Source: Trichoplax adhaerens
Lineage: Eukaryota > Placozoa > Uniplacotomia > Trichoplacea > Trichoplacidae
DNA: 64,000 bases
Direction: 5' to 3'
Assembly (NCBI RefSeq): GCF_000150275.1
Contig: NW_002060944.1
Location: forward strand, 2,642,152-2,706,151
A model generated the notes under the pieces. That model did no database searches and was not told the DNA's origin. It saw only the letters and a program-made list of their open reading frames with translations. Below are positions 24,534 to 39,400 of the stretch, in pieces; position 1 is the stretch's first letter; each line of letters starts with the position of its first letter. Made by a program: the position numbers and the translations under genes.

Positions 24534-26974
24534 ATTTGATCAAAGACACATACCGTGTAATTAGTTACATTAGTAAATTTTAGGTGACTTTAAACCTTCC
24601 TGTAGCATTTATGCAATACACAAATGATTTATTAGGTGGTATTGCTATAATTTCTTAGAAGAAAAAGACATCATATGGACTATGATCCGTTTGATTTCTA
24701 GAGTTAACTAGGAGTAAATCAGCTTGAAATCATAATAGATATCAGCAACGAGATTCTAGCTTAATAAAAGGCATATTTCAAAACTATTAAACATCTTGTT
24801 TCTTTTTGTGTGCTTTATCTGCTATCATTTATAATTAACTATTGCCGGCAATCTGAGCACCATTTTAAAAAAATTCTTCTTAACTAATAAAATAACCATA
24901 CGTATGTGGACTAAACTAGTAACAATAAATCATCTGCAGACATAGAAAATGTAGTATGTTATAGTGCATGTGTACATACTCTCTATTCAATCAGCCAATC
25001 TGTAAAATTGCTATGAACCAATCATGAAATAAAGATACAGTATCGATAATTCCAATAATATAACCCTTTAATGTGTCCATTATTTTTATAAAAGTTCGTA
25101 GGTGTCTAACTAAAGTGAATATTGATTTGGGTAATATAGCAATTCAATGTATAAGAGTTCACTGAGAGCAGCTTGCAAACGAATATACTCATAAGAAATG
25201 AGTAAGTATCTTTAATTCATCAAGTTTTCATCTTATGATATACTCGTAAGAATGATGTCTACGATCACGTATTGGCTGAAGATTGAATATGATAAAGCCA
25301 TATCATCAGTTTGAGACTAATATAGCAAGATACGCGTATAGTAAAAACTGGCAACTTATAACGAGCTAAAATGATCCTGCTTGATCTTATATACGTTATA
25401 CGCATATAACGTAAAATTTTATTGGTGGACTTGCAAGAAAATTGATGTCATTCGCAATAACTTTAATTAATTTATTTTCGCGGTTAATATACATTTACAT
25501 ATTTATCGTAGTTTATAAGCAACAACGTATAATTATGACTAGTTTGGAACTATGATATTTCTGCATGATCTACATTAAGGCATAATGCAAAATGTATAAA
25601 ACTATTTTCTACCACGCAATTTATTTACATATGTTCAGCAAAATAGAGAGAGGCTAAAGGTCATTAATTATGTTTAAAAACAAATTAATAACTATGCGTG
25701 ACCGATATTTGTTCTACTAAATCATATTGAAGGTCATCTTTGCTTTCTATGACTTATAACAATAACCTTAATGCAGATTTTACATATGACTGGTCGCTTG
25801 AAACCTGAAATACTATCCATAACCCGTATCTTTTGAGTGCTATCAAAAGGTCGAAAGCTAAATTTTTTTACCTTCAGCTTTTGAATATTTTAATTAGTTT
25901 GTTTCAATAATTTATCAAGAATTTAAATAGTATAATAGATATAATCCATTAAGTCTTTTATATTATGTAAATAGATACTAATGATCCGAATTGCTTGCAT
26001 AAATAGGACTTCAAATCATTGATATTATGCTATAGAACCTGGCCCGATTACAATATTTACTTTGCAATCCTTTTAGTTCTATTTGTGAGGGCGTATTTCC
26101 TTACTTACATTATTGAAATTCAAATGAGATAGTTCCATCCGTTCTGTAAATAGTTCATAACTTTATTAGTATTGACATAAATTACGATTTACTTAAACTA
26201 ATAATCTTAATTTTATCGACGTTGAGAAAAATCAGTTAAATCTCTATCTACATTACCAATATTCACATAATCACTCCTTAGTACTCTTCAAGATAAGACT
26301 GACATCTTAACGAAGTAGAATCCATAAGGTATCATTCAATATGACTAGCTGTTATTTTTACTGTTTTTGCTTAAAGTTATCGAAAAATGATTAATTGACA
26401 AAAATGATGTTATTACGTATAATATTCTTTTCTTTAACTTAATAAATTCTCTACTTACAGCGAAGCTAGATATGTTACTGATATCGTAGTAATAAGAGTA
26501 AAATTATATCTTCAGTAATACTCCACTGTAGATGGAATGATAAGACTAAAGACCAAAACTAGCAATGATATTTAATGTAATACTGCAATAAAGTATTAAA
26601 CTGAGAATTATCGACAGCTGATGGATAGTGCAACATAATCATGTTAATTATAACGTCTACGAACATTCTAACCATGTGCTCTTTGATAGCGAGATACGCA
26701 AGCATTTATCGCTCATTTGCCTAAAAAATTCGACATAAGTGAATCTCAATATGAAAACTGAGTAAAGATCTATTAGTATCTAATCCATTAGTTATCAATT
26801 TTTTTCTAAAAGCCGTCCATATAAAATTTATAGCATTAGTAATAAAATACACATATGTGAGTATTTATATATATCCTATATACAGACTTAATTGTTCTAC
26901 GAGTATATAGTACAAAATTATGGAGACTAATCTGTTGTTAATCTTTCACTTAATTCAATAGGTACAGCTTAGAA
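24534..26974. other. Spacer between the two protease genes
   Basis: The spacer is 2.4 kb of AT-rich sequence. An AATAAA near 24762 could serve the upstream gene. I see no further protease exon, no other coding signal and no repeat of note. Confidence 0.5.
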
Positions 26975-29471
26975 ATGAAGGCCCTCATCATTGCTCTCGC
27001 CTTATTTGGCTGCGCTTTCGCAAATGTCCTTCGGTCGGGTAAGAAAGCTATAAACCTAATTACTGCTTTGATAGCGCATTATTTAGTGCGATACTGTCAA
27101 ATTCTACCATAACTTTATAACATCGTTCGTTAGTGACCTTTTCTGCACCTTAAACTATGCTGATAGCGAATTAATTGTACACTCAGAAGTCATCTTTCGT
27201 AAGGGATGACTGATCAATTGATTAGAAGTGATATCTTAATTTTCTAGCAAAATGGGCTTTGCCATATATAAAATTGAATATTCCTACAGCACCTAGGAGA
27301 TAAGACGAGATGAAAAATATAATAGAATTCTTAAAATTGTATTAGTTATGCCTGTACAAATTTTATGATTTATTACCTCTATAGGATGTAAATAAGATCA
27401 GGACTAGATAAATTTTGTATAATACAATTGAGTTTGTTTCAACTAATTGTAAATATCATCATAACTAAGAAAAATTATAAAATTATAAAACTGATATGTT
27501 TAACTTAATCAAATATGGTAATTAGTTTTTTGTAATCACAAAATAAATATGAGGATACTGCATTACAAGGAATAATTCAGAGTTTTATATACTTCTTTAC
27601 AGTTTCTTGTAACAAAATACGTTTGCATTAGTAAACGGAAGCTTCTAATTTTAATTTATTTTGCTAAGGCTATGATAAAAGAAGGATAAAAGTGTATTTG
27701 AAATTACGTAAAAGGGCAGCAATATTTTTGTCATGTTAACAAGATTTTGATATTCGCGGACTCTCCTTTACAGATTAACACTTTAGCCATCATTATTGCA
27801 ATATGCGGCATAATTTCTTGAACATTAGGCACCCCAACTTAGTCATAAAATTTTTCGTCACCTTCCGATTGCGCTACTTTATATTTTATGAACACTTAAA
27901 ATGTCTCTCAATATATTAACATTTTTATGGCCAAACCACACATAACCGTGACACTCAACAGCACCGTAAATTATTTACTGTACTGCAAGGTGTGGAATAT
28001 TATCAGAAATCTAACGTAATTATTAAAATTCTTAACAAATTCTGATTTGTTGCAACTTTAATGCTGAATTCATATAGATTACCTTTATATTCTACGTGAT
28101 AGTACATCGCGTCCTTATAAAAGTATTACTTATCGTGTGTCTGCTCAAAAATTATTTATGAGCCAAAATTAAAGCAGATCTTTTCATCGCCCATTACGCG
28201 ATTTAAAAATCTGAAATATGGTTTAAAAGAAAGTATTTGGAGCGTATATGTTTGTTGCGATTTATACCAATTTTTGTAAGCAGAGTCTTAAACACCTACG
28301 ATATACGTACACCGTTACTGTATGATTATTTTTGCTAATTTCTTGATTGACAATGAAATGAATTAATAATTGATATAGAACCTGTTGAAATCAGGCCAAA
28401 TATAATGACCTACAGAAATGCTCATTATCAGGACAGAATTATCGGTGGTACTAACGACGTTCCACATGCTCATCCATATCAAATTTCGTTGCAAACTACC
28501 TCAAGTACTGGAGTATGGTATCACACGTGCGGTGGTTCTATCATCGGCGATGACACGGTCCTAACTGCTGCTCACTGTGTTGATTCCAAACCAGCTAGCG
28601 AGTACAGGGTTGTCAGTGCCGAATATGATTTTAACAAATCGAAGGTGTTGAAACTACTATCTATGTTAAAGAACTGTAAGTAATAAGAGAATTTTTGATT
28701 GTTTATTGACGATCTTAAATACTATAATGATGTAAACAATGGTAGCAGATCAAAATATATTGCTGTAAAGGCGAGAATGAAAAAACTTATTGATAAATTA
28801 ATTAAAATTATCAATTTATTGTAACTGTAGTATATTATATAATATAAAATGTCTCTCCATAACATTTTATCCTTTAACTTTTATTAAACAGTATCATCCA
28901 TCCTGATTGAAATGCAGCCGCTATCAACAATGATGTCGCATTAATTAAAATACAAGGGGTTTTCAAATACGATTCCAATGTTGCCAAGGTTACACTTGCT
29001 TCCAGCACTCCTCCTGATAAGACAGTCAGTATTGTAACAGGTTGGGGTTATACCAATTACGAATCAAAAACTAGACCTAATATTTTGCAAGCAATTACCA
29101 CTGAAAGATGCAGCGATTTCAAGGCTTGGTGGGGTACACTCTTCAACTATAAGAGTAAGAGTCAAGTTGCAACCTACACCACATGAGGCGAAGGTATCTG
29201 CATGGGAGACAGTGGTGGCCCACTTGTGTACGAAAGTAAGAGCACCTTCATTCAATATGGTGTTTGCAGCTATGTCATGACACGTGAGTTAATCAGACAT
29301 CCTGATCTTAAAATAGTACCACTCCATATTTTTTCTATTTAAGATGCTAATAATTTGCTTTCTTGACTATTTTTAACTTGTTCCTTCTAATTCTCAGCTT
29401 GCGCTAGTGGTAACCCTGATGTCTATGCTCGTGTCTCAGCCTTCTACGACTGGATCAATAACAATAAATAA
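26975..29471 (+). pseudogene. Decayed tandem copy of the chymotrypsin-fold protease
   Basis: Four exon equivalents remain with good splice sites: 26975-27038 (signal peptide MKALIIALALFGCAFA), 28379-28675, 28892-29283 and 29398-29471 (TAA). The activation site RIIGG, TAAHC, NNDVALIK, GDSGGP and a C-terminal PDVYARV are all present. Three lesions break the frame. One base is missing in exon 2 near 28640, just after FNK, shifting the frame into the 28675 junction. An in-frame TGA near 28905 sits at the Trp of the conserved HPxWN segment. A second in-frame TGA near 29184 lies about five codons before Cys191. Exon lengths sum to 827, one short of a whole number of codons, which supports the one-base loss. 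The propeptide junction and exon phases match the intact neighbour. Recoding of TGA is possible but would not explain the frameshift. Confidence 0.88.
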
Positions 29472-32400
29472 AGAAATCGAGAATTACTAGATTTAGCTTC
29501 TGATCTATACTGAATATAGTATGGTATATTGTCATAGGAGAGATAGCTATCGAACAACTCCATGTACTTTTGACTAAAATTAATGTTACATTAGCTGTTA
29601 TATCGTTTTTAACTGCTAGAAATAAACTAATTTAGCATTAAACTAACCTGTATTCTTTATGAATTTTGAGTGAAAGTTAGGGCTTGCCTTAAAAAACTTC
29701 TTTTGCTACTGTTATCTGATCCTATGCAGGTTTAGGATCTATCTGCTATCGATTTTATAATCACTGTTATCAAAGTTGGTATCATGCTTTTTTGCACATT
29801 ATTTAAGTTAGAGATATACTTTTAGGCCATATACTATCAATTAAGAATTTGTGTAGTAACGTAATCATTAGTTTATATCGGTAAAGATATGTTAGCGTCA
29901 ACGAGCAATTTTGGAGAAAAAGCGTAATGCGTGCTTCTAAATATGAAGTGTACGTTGAGCATTTGCTAGAGTAAAAAATAGGATTCTCCAAAATAAGTAT
30001 TTAGACGAATATAATTAGGAGGGAAGATAGCGATCCCACTGATTGAGCTATAGAAAAAACAGTTACTTTTATTACAAAATCACAACATTGAAAGTGAAAT
30101 TTAATTAACATTTATTTCGTCACACGTAAACAGTAAATTTAATTATCATTGATTGCATTCATTTAGTAACTATTACACCGACAAAGACATCGTTGAAAAT
30201 ATTAATTGAAATTGTTTCAACAATTATAGTAACATTTGGAAACTTGAAATCTTACTTTACTGGACAAATGAACGGTTAATTACACATTGATAATATTTTG
30301 TATTCATTGTGATGAAGTAAGAAAAATTTAGTATGCCTAAATTATAGTCCGGTTATAATATATGTGGTACATTGCACCATAAAGAGCTTTATTCGTGCAG
30401 AAATAAACGTGCTAACGGTGATATTGCTTACTGGCAGAGTCCTGCTTATCGATCTTTGTCTTTTGAACATCACATAATAAATATCTACCTACTACAGCTA
30501 GCTATACTACCATCTGTGTTCTTTACATTAGAGCATAAATCTGTAAGAGATAGCTTTGGATTTGTTGGGTAATTGCTGAAGTAATATGAAGCTATACATG
30601 ATAATATTTGATGAATGTAGACTATAAATCACCTCAATGTGATACACTTATCCATGATAAAGTTTTTAGAATAGTTAATTCTTTAACGAATGAAAGACAT
30701 TACCTTTCAGCTCCCCATCGTATGCAGTACAATGTTTAGTAGTATAATAACACATTTTGTTAGATTAATTTACTAAGTTCTCTTTGATCGAAACTTACCA
30801 CCCTAAATTTGAATTAACTACAAGGTAATTTCGGTGCATAATTTTTCTATTTAATAAATTGAATAAATATGCAACAGCATTACGATGCTTGCATCTTATT
30901 GGTATACAGTAAGACACTAAGCTGTGATCATAAAGCTTCATAAATTAAATCGATTTTCATAGTTATCTGCCACGTTTCTAAGGTTTGTTGTTGTAGAAGG
31001 GCAGTTATGGAAAGATTAAGTAGCATTAACTTATCTATTTGTTGATATGATTGATGATAATCCCATTCAAGTAAAGATTCTTAACTAAAAGCTGAATCTA
31101 TCAGAAAAACTACATAAACCCTAGAGAAATTTATGAGCTTCCAGAAATAATTTTATTGATTATTAGAGATACTATGGAATACAAAAGGAGCATTAAATTT
31201 AACAATGCCTAAGATATATAAATATTCAGAACCTTATTTATTGACAGTCTATGCTTTACAAAAAAAAATTAAAAAATAAATTGGATAGTATAAAAAGGAA
31301 GATGAATTAAATTCAATGAATTATTTTATTAGTGAAAAACCTTTCACTTAATTTAGAGAAATAAAGGAATGATAATAAAGTAGCCATTTTATACTTTGAG
31401 GTAACTGATGGCATATGGTCGAATACTGTAAAGAATATGAGGGAGATTCATTATAAAAAGTATTTTACAGGTACAGCAGAATTATTTTTAGTGTACTTAT
31501 TCAACATAGACAAATATTAAAAAAAGAATTATGTAAAAGTAATCATGAACTTTATTCGACGTTAGTTTGATGACGCCAATCCATACGTCATCGCTCATTT
31601 ATTGGATATATAAGTTTACTGGAATACAGCGCCATATAGTATCAACTATCTTGCAGACTTGACGCGGTAACTAAATAGAATGTATCCAAAGGGCATATGT
31701 TATTTTGATTACAAATAAAATTCTATTTGATAGATTGACCTCACGTAAGTGAAATATTTCAAGTTGTGGACAATTTTGTACAGGAATAAAAAAATATTTA
31801 AATTATTTTCTCGTCGCTGTATGGTATACAACTACACATTATAGCATTAAAAAGTGTAAGATAGTTGAAGTAAATAATATTAGTAACCAAACTTTCTCTT
31901 AAAAGCATTTAAAATCTTTATACAGTATGATGTAAATCAGAACCAGTACTTTTACGTAATCAAAAACTTGAAAACGTAGTATATGAAATGCTTAATTGCA
32001 TTATTAGGAATATAGGTAAAGACGCATAGGGGATATATAGATATATGATTGAATGCTGATACCTAATATGGTACGAGAAAACGAAGAAAAGATTGGGCTA
32101 ATTGAAGGAGTACAGTATCTAATATCAACGAGTATAGTAAAATATCACAATTTTACGTATTACATGGAGATCTTGAAAATATGAATTACTTTATACAGCA
32201 AATGATAATATTAAAGTAGAATATACGTATACCAGGTATTCTATTAGCTCAATTTGTTAACTAACTAGAATAATATGGTTATGAGGTTTCTGTTACCTAA
32301 ATCACAATTATTTAGAATTCTATTTGCAACGTTCTCAACGTACCAATTTTTTGTCATTCAACGCTTTTTACTAAAGTCAAAATAATCGTTGCGATGTCTG

Positions 32401-33411
32401 ATACAGAAAATTTACTAAGAGTTGTGTTCAACTATTAAGCACAGAGTATAGCAATTTTTTCGCAAAACTTTTAGTATTTCTACTTTGAAAAGTGATCTGT
32501 ATTATTGATAACTAAAAATCTCGACTAAATTAAGTTATGCTGTAGCTATGCTAGACCTTTATCCTATTAACAATATTCTTTGATCACTAACAAAATGGAA
32601 GGTGTTAATTAGAAAATTTTTATCACAGCGAAGACGGTACAATATGATATGACGTAGTATACTGATAGGTTATCAAGTGGTCCGTATTAAATACTGATTT
32701 AAATCCACGGAGTCACTTTAAAGTGGTAACATACCAAAAAGTGACCCAAAAGCTGCTTTTTTATTTATATGCAAATTATAAGTGAGATATTCTTTATAGT
32801 AATTCAATTGGCTATTTTTATATTTATTTACTTTAACTACACTAAAGGGCCTTTCGTAAATATAAATATTGAAGTTAGGGTCCGTATGATCGATAAATTG
32901 AACAAAAAAGATTCTATAAATTTAACCTAGCATATATATGCACAAAACAACTGTTAAACTGGTAATAATTTAGAATTGCGCCTGCTTTTTCCGACTTATT
33001 ACTTGACTTATCAAAATTCTTTGCCCTATTTATCAATCTTGATTTATTATTATATTTGTGAAACTCCACCTATAATTTGCGTAAGTTAAACTACGCCTCT
33101 ACTGGTATGATCTCTATCACCGCAGTTGTTCCATCTGTTTAACATTAGTATTTTAAATGCGATCACATGGATAATGCTAATGCATATTATAACTTGATCT
33201 TCGAGATTTTTTGATCCAATTACGCTTTTGAAAACGACATGTTGAAAAATTCGTAGTAGTATCAGTAATTGAAGTGAGAAATTTTTTATTTTGCGTCCAA
33301 AGATCCTGATAAAATATTGCAATCGCCCTTTAAAGGAGTTTAATCTTAAAATCAATTAATCATTGTAGAAGTGTGAACAAGGAAAGGCGAAAATTATTAC
33401 TAATATCAAAT
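29472..33411. other. 3.9 kb without a recognisable gene
   Basis: AT-rich, with short unrelated open frames on both strands and no family motifs. The longest (33355-33086, minus, 89 residues) is hydrophobic and has no supporting splice context. The sequence just before 33412 presumably contains the promoter of the first receptor kinase gene. Confidence 0.5.
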
Positions 33412-36400
33412 ATGCTATCCGGAGACGTTAAAGTTTCTTTAATAATTACTGTACTCCTCCATTTCCTACTGCAAACTGACGCACAAGGTTTGTATGGCAA
33501 TAAAAATTATAATTTATATAATTTGTTGATCAATTAAACTTTTGTAGAAATTGCTATGCTATAATAGGGACGTAATTGCTTTAAAGTTATTTCTACTTTA
33601 CATACTAATGATGACATAATTGCTGAAAGAATTCTCTTAAATACAAGAAAGATAATTCTAAATTTGCACGAGGCCTCAATATACTACGCCTAGAATGCCA
33701 GTTGCTCTTGTCTTTTACCCTAGCTTTAATGGTTAGATTAATTAATTATTAGACTAGATACTAGGACAATCATGACAAAACATAAAATGTATGTCGTTTA
33801 AAGTTTGGTAGGTCAATTTAAAAGCTATGAGAGAGCCAAAGTTATTCGTGTACTATAATACATACGGTAGCAAAGTTCTGTAGTCTATCGGAAACGAATT
33901 ACTTTCCATTTAATGATCAATAAAATGTTTTAAAACTAGAAAGCTATCATGAATTCATAGGGATTTGGGGTAGGAGAAGAATTTTCGAACATGTAGTGGT
34001 TATTACCAGTAAATCAGCGAACTATATTCCACTAATAGTTACTTGTATATATGGATTAGTTCCTTTTCCTAAGCAATTATAATTCTCAATTATTAATTAC
34101 AGGTTAGGGCTGTAAAATCATACCAATAGCTATAATGTGACATTTTATAGATTGATTTATCAATATAAAAAACAGTAGTTATATTTTTTTTCAGAAAAAG
34201 ATTAATATCAAAGTTTAATCTTCTGTTTTCTTTCTAATTTATTATTTACCTCTTAAGTGGTGTGTATAATATCTTCTTCGAGATAGATAATTTTTAGATT
34301 ACGAAGTATCTCAGCATCAGCTTAAGAGTTTCATGCATACTTAGTGAAGACCAGTGTATGCTTTTAAGTGATGTAATAATATAAATGTTTCGTCATGCTT
34401 TTCATGTTATTCGTATCAGCTATTTGTTAATATTGCTAGTTTTTTAAGTTGCTATTTATGTCCTTGCAGTTGAAGCCTTCTCTTATGTATTGATCCTTGA
34501 TCCAACACTCTAATTTTTTATAAATAATATACGACTAACATTTATTATTAAAATTTTTGCTTATAGTCTGCATGGGACAATTAGGCATCAGCTCTGGGGG
34601 AGTTAGCAATGAACAATTGGTTGCTTCATCATTTCGCAATTCCCTAACAAGCCCTGTGTACGGACGATTAAATGACGTAAAGGGCTATGGCGGATGGTGT
34701 GCGGCGACATCATACGATCAATTTATCCAAGTAGACTTACTTGCGCCAACATATATCAGTGGAATTTCAACACAAGGGCGTAATTTCTACATTGGACGTG
34801 AAGAATACGTATTGGATTATACGGTGGCCTATGCAAACATATCTGAGAGCTGGGTAGTGTACCAAAACGGACAGGTAATGATTTCCTTATATACATTACT
34901 TCTTTCATAAATTAATTACATCAAAATTCTTAAATTTTATAAAATGATCATGCACTATTCATAATTGATTAATTTTTTCAAAAATATCAGTGAAATATTT
35001 CTCTTCTACCTTTTAGCTTGAATCTTTTAACTTTGAGCATTTATTTATTTACCAACTTAAATAAGTAACCATTAGTGGCATTTTCAAAGTAGAAATGATA
35101 CACAATGTAGTTAAGTAAATTATCCTCTAGTTATCAAGTTCTAGCTTGTAAAAGTGCCGTATACCCGTACTTTATATCTCTCAATACAATATTATCTTGT
35201 AATGCAAATGCGATAAGAAATACTTAAAGGATAATAATGACGATCCTAATGAAAAATTCCGTATTAAATTTCATAATAGTTACCGTACTTGATAAATAAT
35301 TATTTAAGTACATGTTTTGATGATGTGAGTACTTTGTTATATTAAAATTTAATTGAATACTGATGAGTATTAATAAGAATATCTAAATGAATGGTCGTCG
35401 ACCCTCTATCACATTAATACTATTGCATATAAAAGACTGACTTGTCACTTGTAGAAATAAAATACTATTAAATAAAGGGTATGCGTATGAACACTAGCTG
35501 ATTGCACTCTAATTTGTAATCTGATTACTGAATATGAATATTCTTTACTATATTCATCATTTAGCGAATAACTGCTAACATAAATGCTGACACTATTATT
35601 AGCAATATGTTTAACTCACCTATACTCGCAAGATATGTCAGGATTTTCCCACAACGTTTCTTCGGTGGTTCACCATGTCTGAGATTTGAATTACTAGGAT
35701 GCTACACAAACGGTACCGAAATTATTATAAATAGATATTAATAATCTTATTATGGAAATACTTTGCAGTTCATGTAGATCTTCCAATTCTGAACCTTTTC
35801 AGTATTTTTACCGTTGAGTGAAAACACCAAATAGAATAGCATAGCATTGCAAGAGTTTAAATTAGATTGAATTACTATTCAATCAATAAATAATACAATA
35901 CATGTAACAGACGCAGTATCGCATTTATTCTTCTATAATAAAGCCCAAAATTATATATATATAACTGAAATTACAAATTCATTAAAATTTCGGAAGCTTT
36001 TTCACTTTGTTACATTACAGTTGTGGTTCTATAATTAAGTATAAGAAATATTTTGATTACTGTCATAATCGAATGGTTTTAAATTTCTATTATAATAAAT
36101 ATTAACGATTAAAGAACCTTGTGAAGGAGATCTTGGAATGCAAGATGGTTCAATTCAAGATTCGCAGTTATCTTCTAGTGGTACCTCAGTACAAGGTGCA
36201 GGAGTAACTTATGCTCGTTTGAATGGACCAAGTGCTTGGTGCTTAGTTGCAAGTACCGTCAGTCCTGGCACTCATTACCTGCAGATTGATCTGTTGCGGC
36301 CAACACGTATTGTTGGTGTTGCTACACAAGGACAATCGAATTCATTTGTTCGAGACTACGCCGTAGGATATTGTACTTCCGCACAAGAAAGTAGTTGCCA

Positions 36401-39400
36401 ATTTCATCTCGATAACAATCAAAATCAGGTTAGTGAATATTATAATTATCAATTATTTTAGAAATTAATTATTATGATAGAACTGTAACTAAAATGAAGT
36501 ACATTTACCTTACCGTTCTAGTTTATGTAAAGCAACCATGTATTACTAATCTAAGTTTATCTGCTACAAAGATAAACTTATGCTACTGACTAGTATATGA
36601 ATGGGCATACCTATATAACAATAGGTTATATACCTGATTTTTGCCAATCCTGACGATGATACTACTTAGGTTTAATCATTATGCCCCGAACATAAATAAT
36701 AGTAAAATAAATGTAACTATCTTTCTTACATAGATTATTACAGGAAATACCAATGGAGACACAGTGAAGTTTCATACTTTAAATCCAACCTTCGTAGCAA
36801 GATTAGTTCGAATATACCCGGTTGACTTTAATCAGGCGCCTTGCATGAGAGTAGAGTTATTTGGCTGCGAAATTGGCGGTAAGAAAATTAACTAGAAATA
36901 GCTTCTTCTTGTACATACCTGAATAGATTTCACTAAAGACTTAGAGAAATTTCAGCCTAGACGAAGATAAAAGTAAATTAGAGACCTAATTTATCATTTT
37001 CAGGTTTTAGCTTACCATTTTTATCGATTTCACTTTTACTCATATTTGGTTAATAAACGGTACTCATAAGAAGTTATTACTGAGCCGCTGTACATTTTGA
37101 CACTTCATAATTACTTTTTTTTGCAAATAAATCGAGAATAGGAGGGATAACTAGCTACAATACGACATTGGGTAGTCCATCGCAGACTCCAAGTTATCTT
37201 GATAGTACATATAGTGGTACCGTAACTTCATTAAGTGGCAGTAGAACTGCTTACACCGGTGGTCGTGGAAAATTAACAGATGGTATTTTGGGTTCCGATG
37301 ATACGAGAGCTAATAACGGTAATAATTGGATCGGTTGGCATAAAACGACGTATCCACAACCCGAATTATTGATTCAGCTTAACGCTGAATTGGTTTTGTA
37401 TACTTTGAAATTTTACATAAGTCACTATCCCGCTCAAGATACCTCGGTATTTGAAATGGCCTATGTTTCATTCAGTAAAGACGGTTATCGATTTGGCCCA
37501 GAGATTAAGTATACTCCAGTGATTGGATTTAATACCACAACGAAAAGAGCCGGTTACATTACTTTAGGAGTGGTTGGTAAAGCCTGCATAGCCTTAAAAT
37601 GCCGATTTCAACACGGATCGCAGAATCTCTTGCTCATTAGCGAACTTGAATTGCAAACAATAAATAGTAAGATAAAGCACATGTAGTTAAATAAAAATTA
37701 GCATTAATAATACCAAATATCTTGAATCAGCTATCGCCTACTATCCGAATTTAACGAATTTTACATTAATACCTTACATTATGTTATGGTCCTAGTAAAA
37801 ATTTGTCATTCTCAATAATATGCATGTGCGATAATTACGATGAGAGTCCAATTATTACAGTAATCTAAGCTTGATAAATAAATATGTATGCATTTATTTA
37901 CACGATAAATTAGGCGATCAAACACCTACCATTTCCACTGCTGGCAATAATATAACCACAGTTTCTACTACAACTTCCCCTATCACGACTTCATCTACTA
38001 TTGCTCCATCAACAAGCGTTGCAATATCTACCACTCAAGAAGGAACTACCGCAAAAGTTTTTACCCCGGTGACAACAACACCAACAACAACAAAATCCGA
38101 TGCTACGACATCGACAGTAGCTTCTACGACAATAACATCAACGACCAGTCAGCCAGACCCTACAACTGCTGCGGCTACAACACGACCAATAACCCAGCGT
38201 TAGTATAATTTAATTTGGTTTTACATTATAATATCTATAAAAATTATATATCTTTATATTTTATATTACTACAATACTATTAATACTTCAGATTTAGACT
38301 ATAAAATAAGTTTCGCCTATAATTTTAAAATGAGCATAATTTTAAGCTCATCATTCTGACTACAGAAACGGAATCAACGAGTGCAGCTCCAGCAACTACT
38401 TCGACAACTCAAACAGCAACCACTTCGACAACTCAAACAGCAACTATTGAGACTAAAGAAACTAAATCAACAACAATTGGTACATTTGGAAGTGCTGATA
38501 CAGGATTCAGGACAGCGACAAGAGTTGAAGATATCGTGCTTTACGTTTTGGCTAGCTTGTTCTTTCTTGTGAGTTTGATCCTTTTAATTTGCGCTTGTAA
38601 AATTAGAAGACGTCACAATAGGATATACTATGTTCCGAATACTTCAGCGTTTGAGCTAACTCGGCAGCAAACTACCAAATCTATTCGAAGTGAAAAATCT
38701 GATGGCGAATCAACTGTTGCTAAACGAGGTATTGTAGAAATATGAGCTGAAATAATGTGAGATCACCATTAAAATTAATTTATCCTATGAGTTAAATATC
38801 GTTTTGCACGATACATGTGTCATTTGAAAATATTTCAATTCCATGTTAGCCGCGTGTGCATCTGGCCTCTGATTTGCTTTTCTTTTCTTTCGTGCATTGT
38901 TTGCTAACACAGGTTCCAGTCAGAAGTTCAATAAACATACAGATTTATTGATAGTTCATCAAAGCTCTGCGCGCAACGAAATTTATTTTGAGAATGTTCA
39001 AGGTGTTTGTGGTAATAACTTGTACCAGGTAAATGCTATGCGTCAATATCTTTTCTATCATCGCGCAGAAGAGCAAGAATTTCAGGATAGCCAGTTTAGT
39101 GATAAACAGCTAATTGGAAATGGAACGTTCGGTCAAATTTACACAGCAGTGTTGAAACAAGGAGACGGAGAGGCTATTAGAAAACAAATTGTTTGTATTA
39201 AAATATCTAAACCTGATGTGGAGGATTGTGTTGAGGATCAGGTCAATATAGAAAAAGATATTTTGTCTCGCCTTCGTCACGATAATATTGCTCAATTCTA
39301 TGGCACCATTACTGATGAATCACATCTTACAACAGTTGTTGAATACTGCGAATATGGTGACCTACATCAGTTTTTAGTAGCCCATTCCCCAGTTACCAAA

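Noticed and set aside
33086-33355. Hydrophobic minus-strand frame of 89 residues before the first receptor gene
   Set aside because: No signal, motif or splice support; composition matches background AT-rich sequence.
37871-37913. In-frame extension upstream of the Thr-rich stalk exon of the first receptor
   Set aside because: The acceptor TAG at 37911-37913 fits phase 1; the upstream codons are intron sequence.
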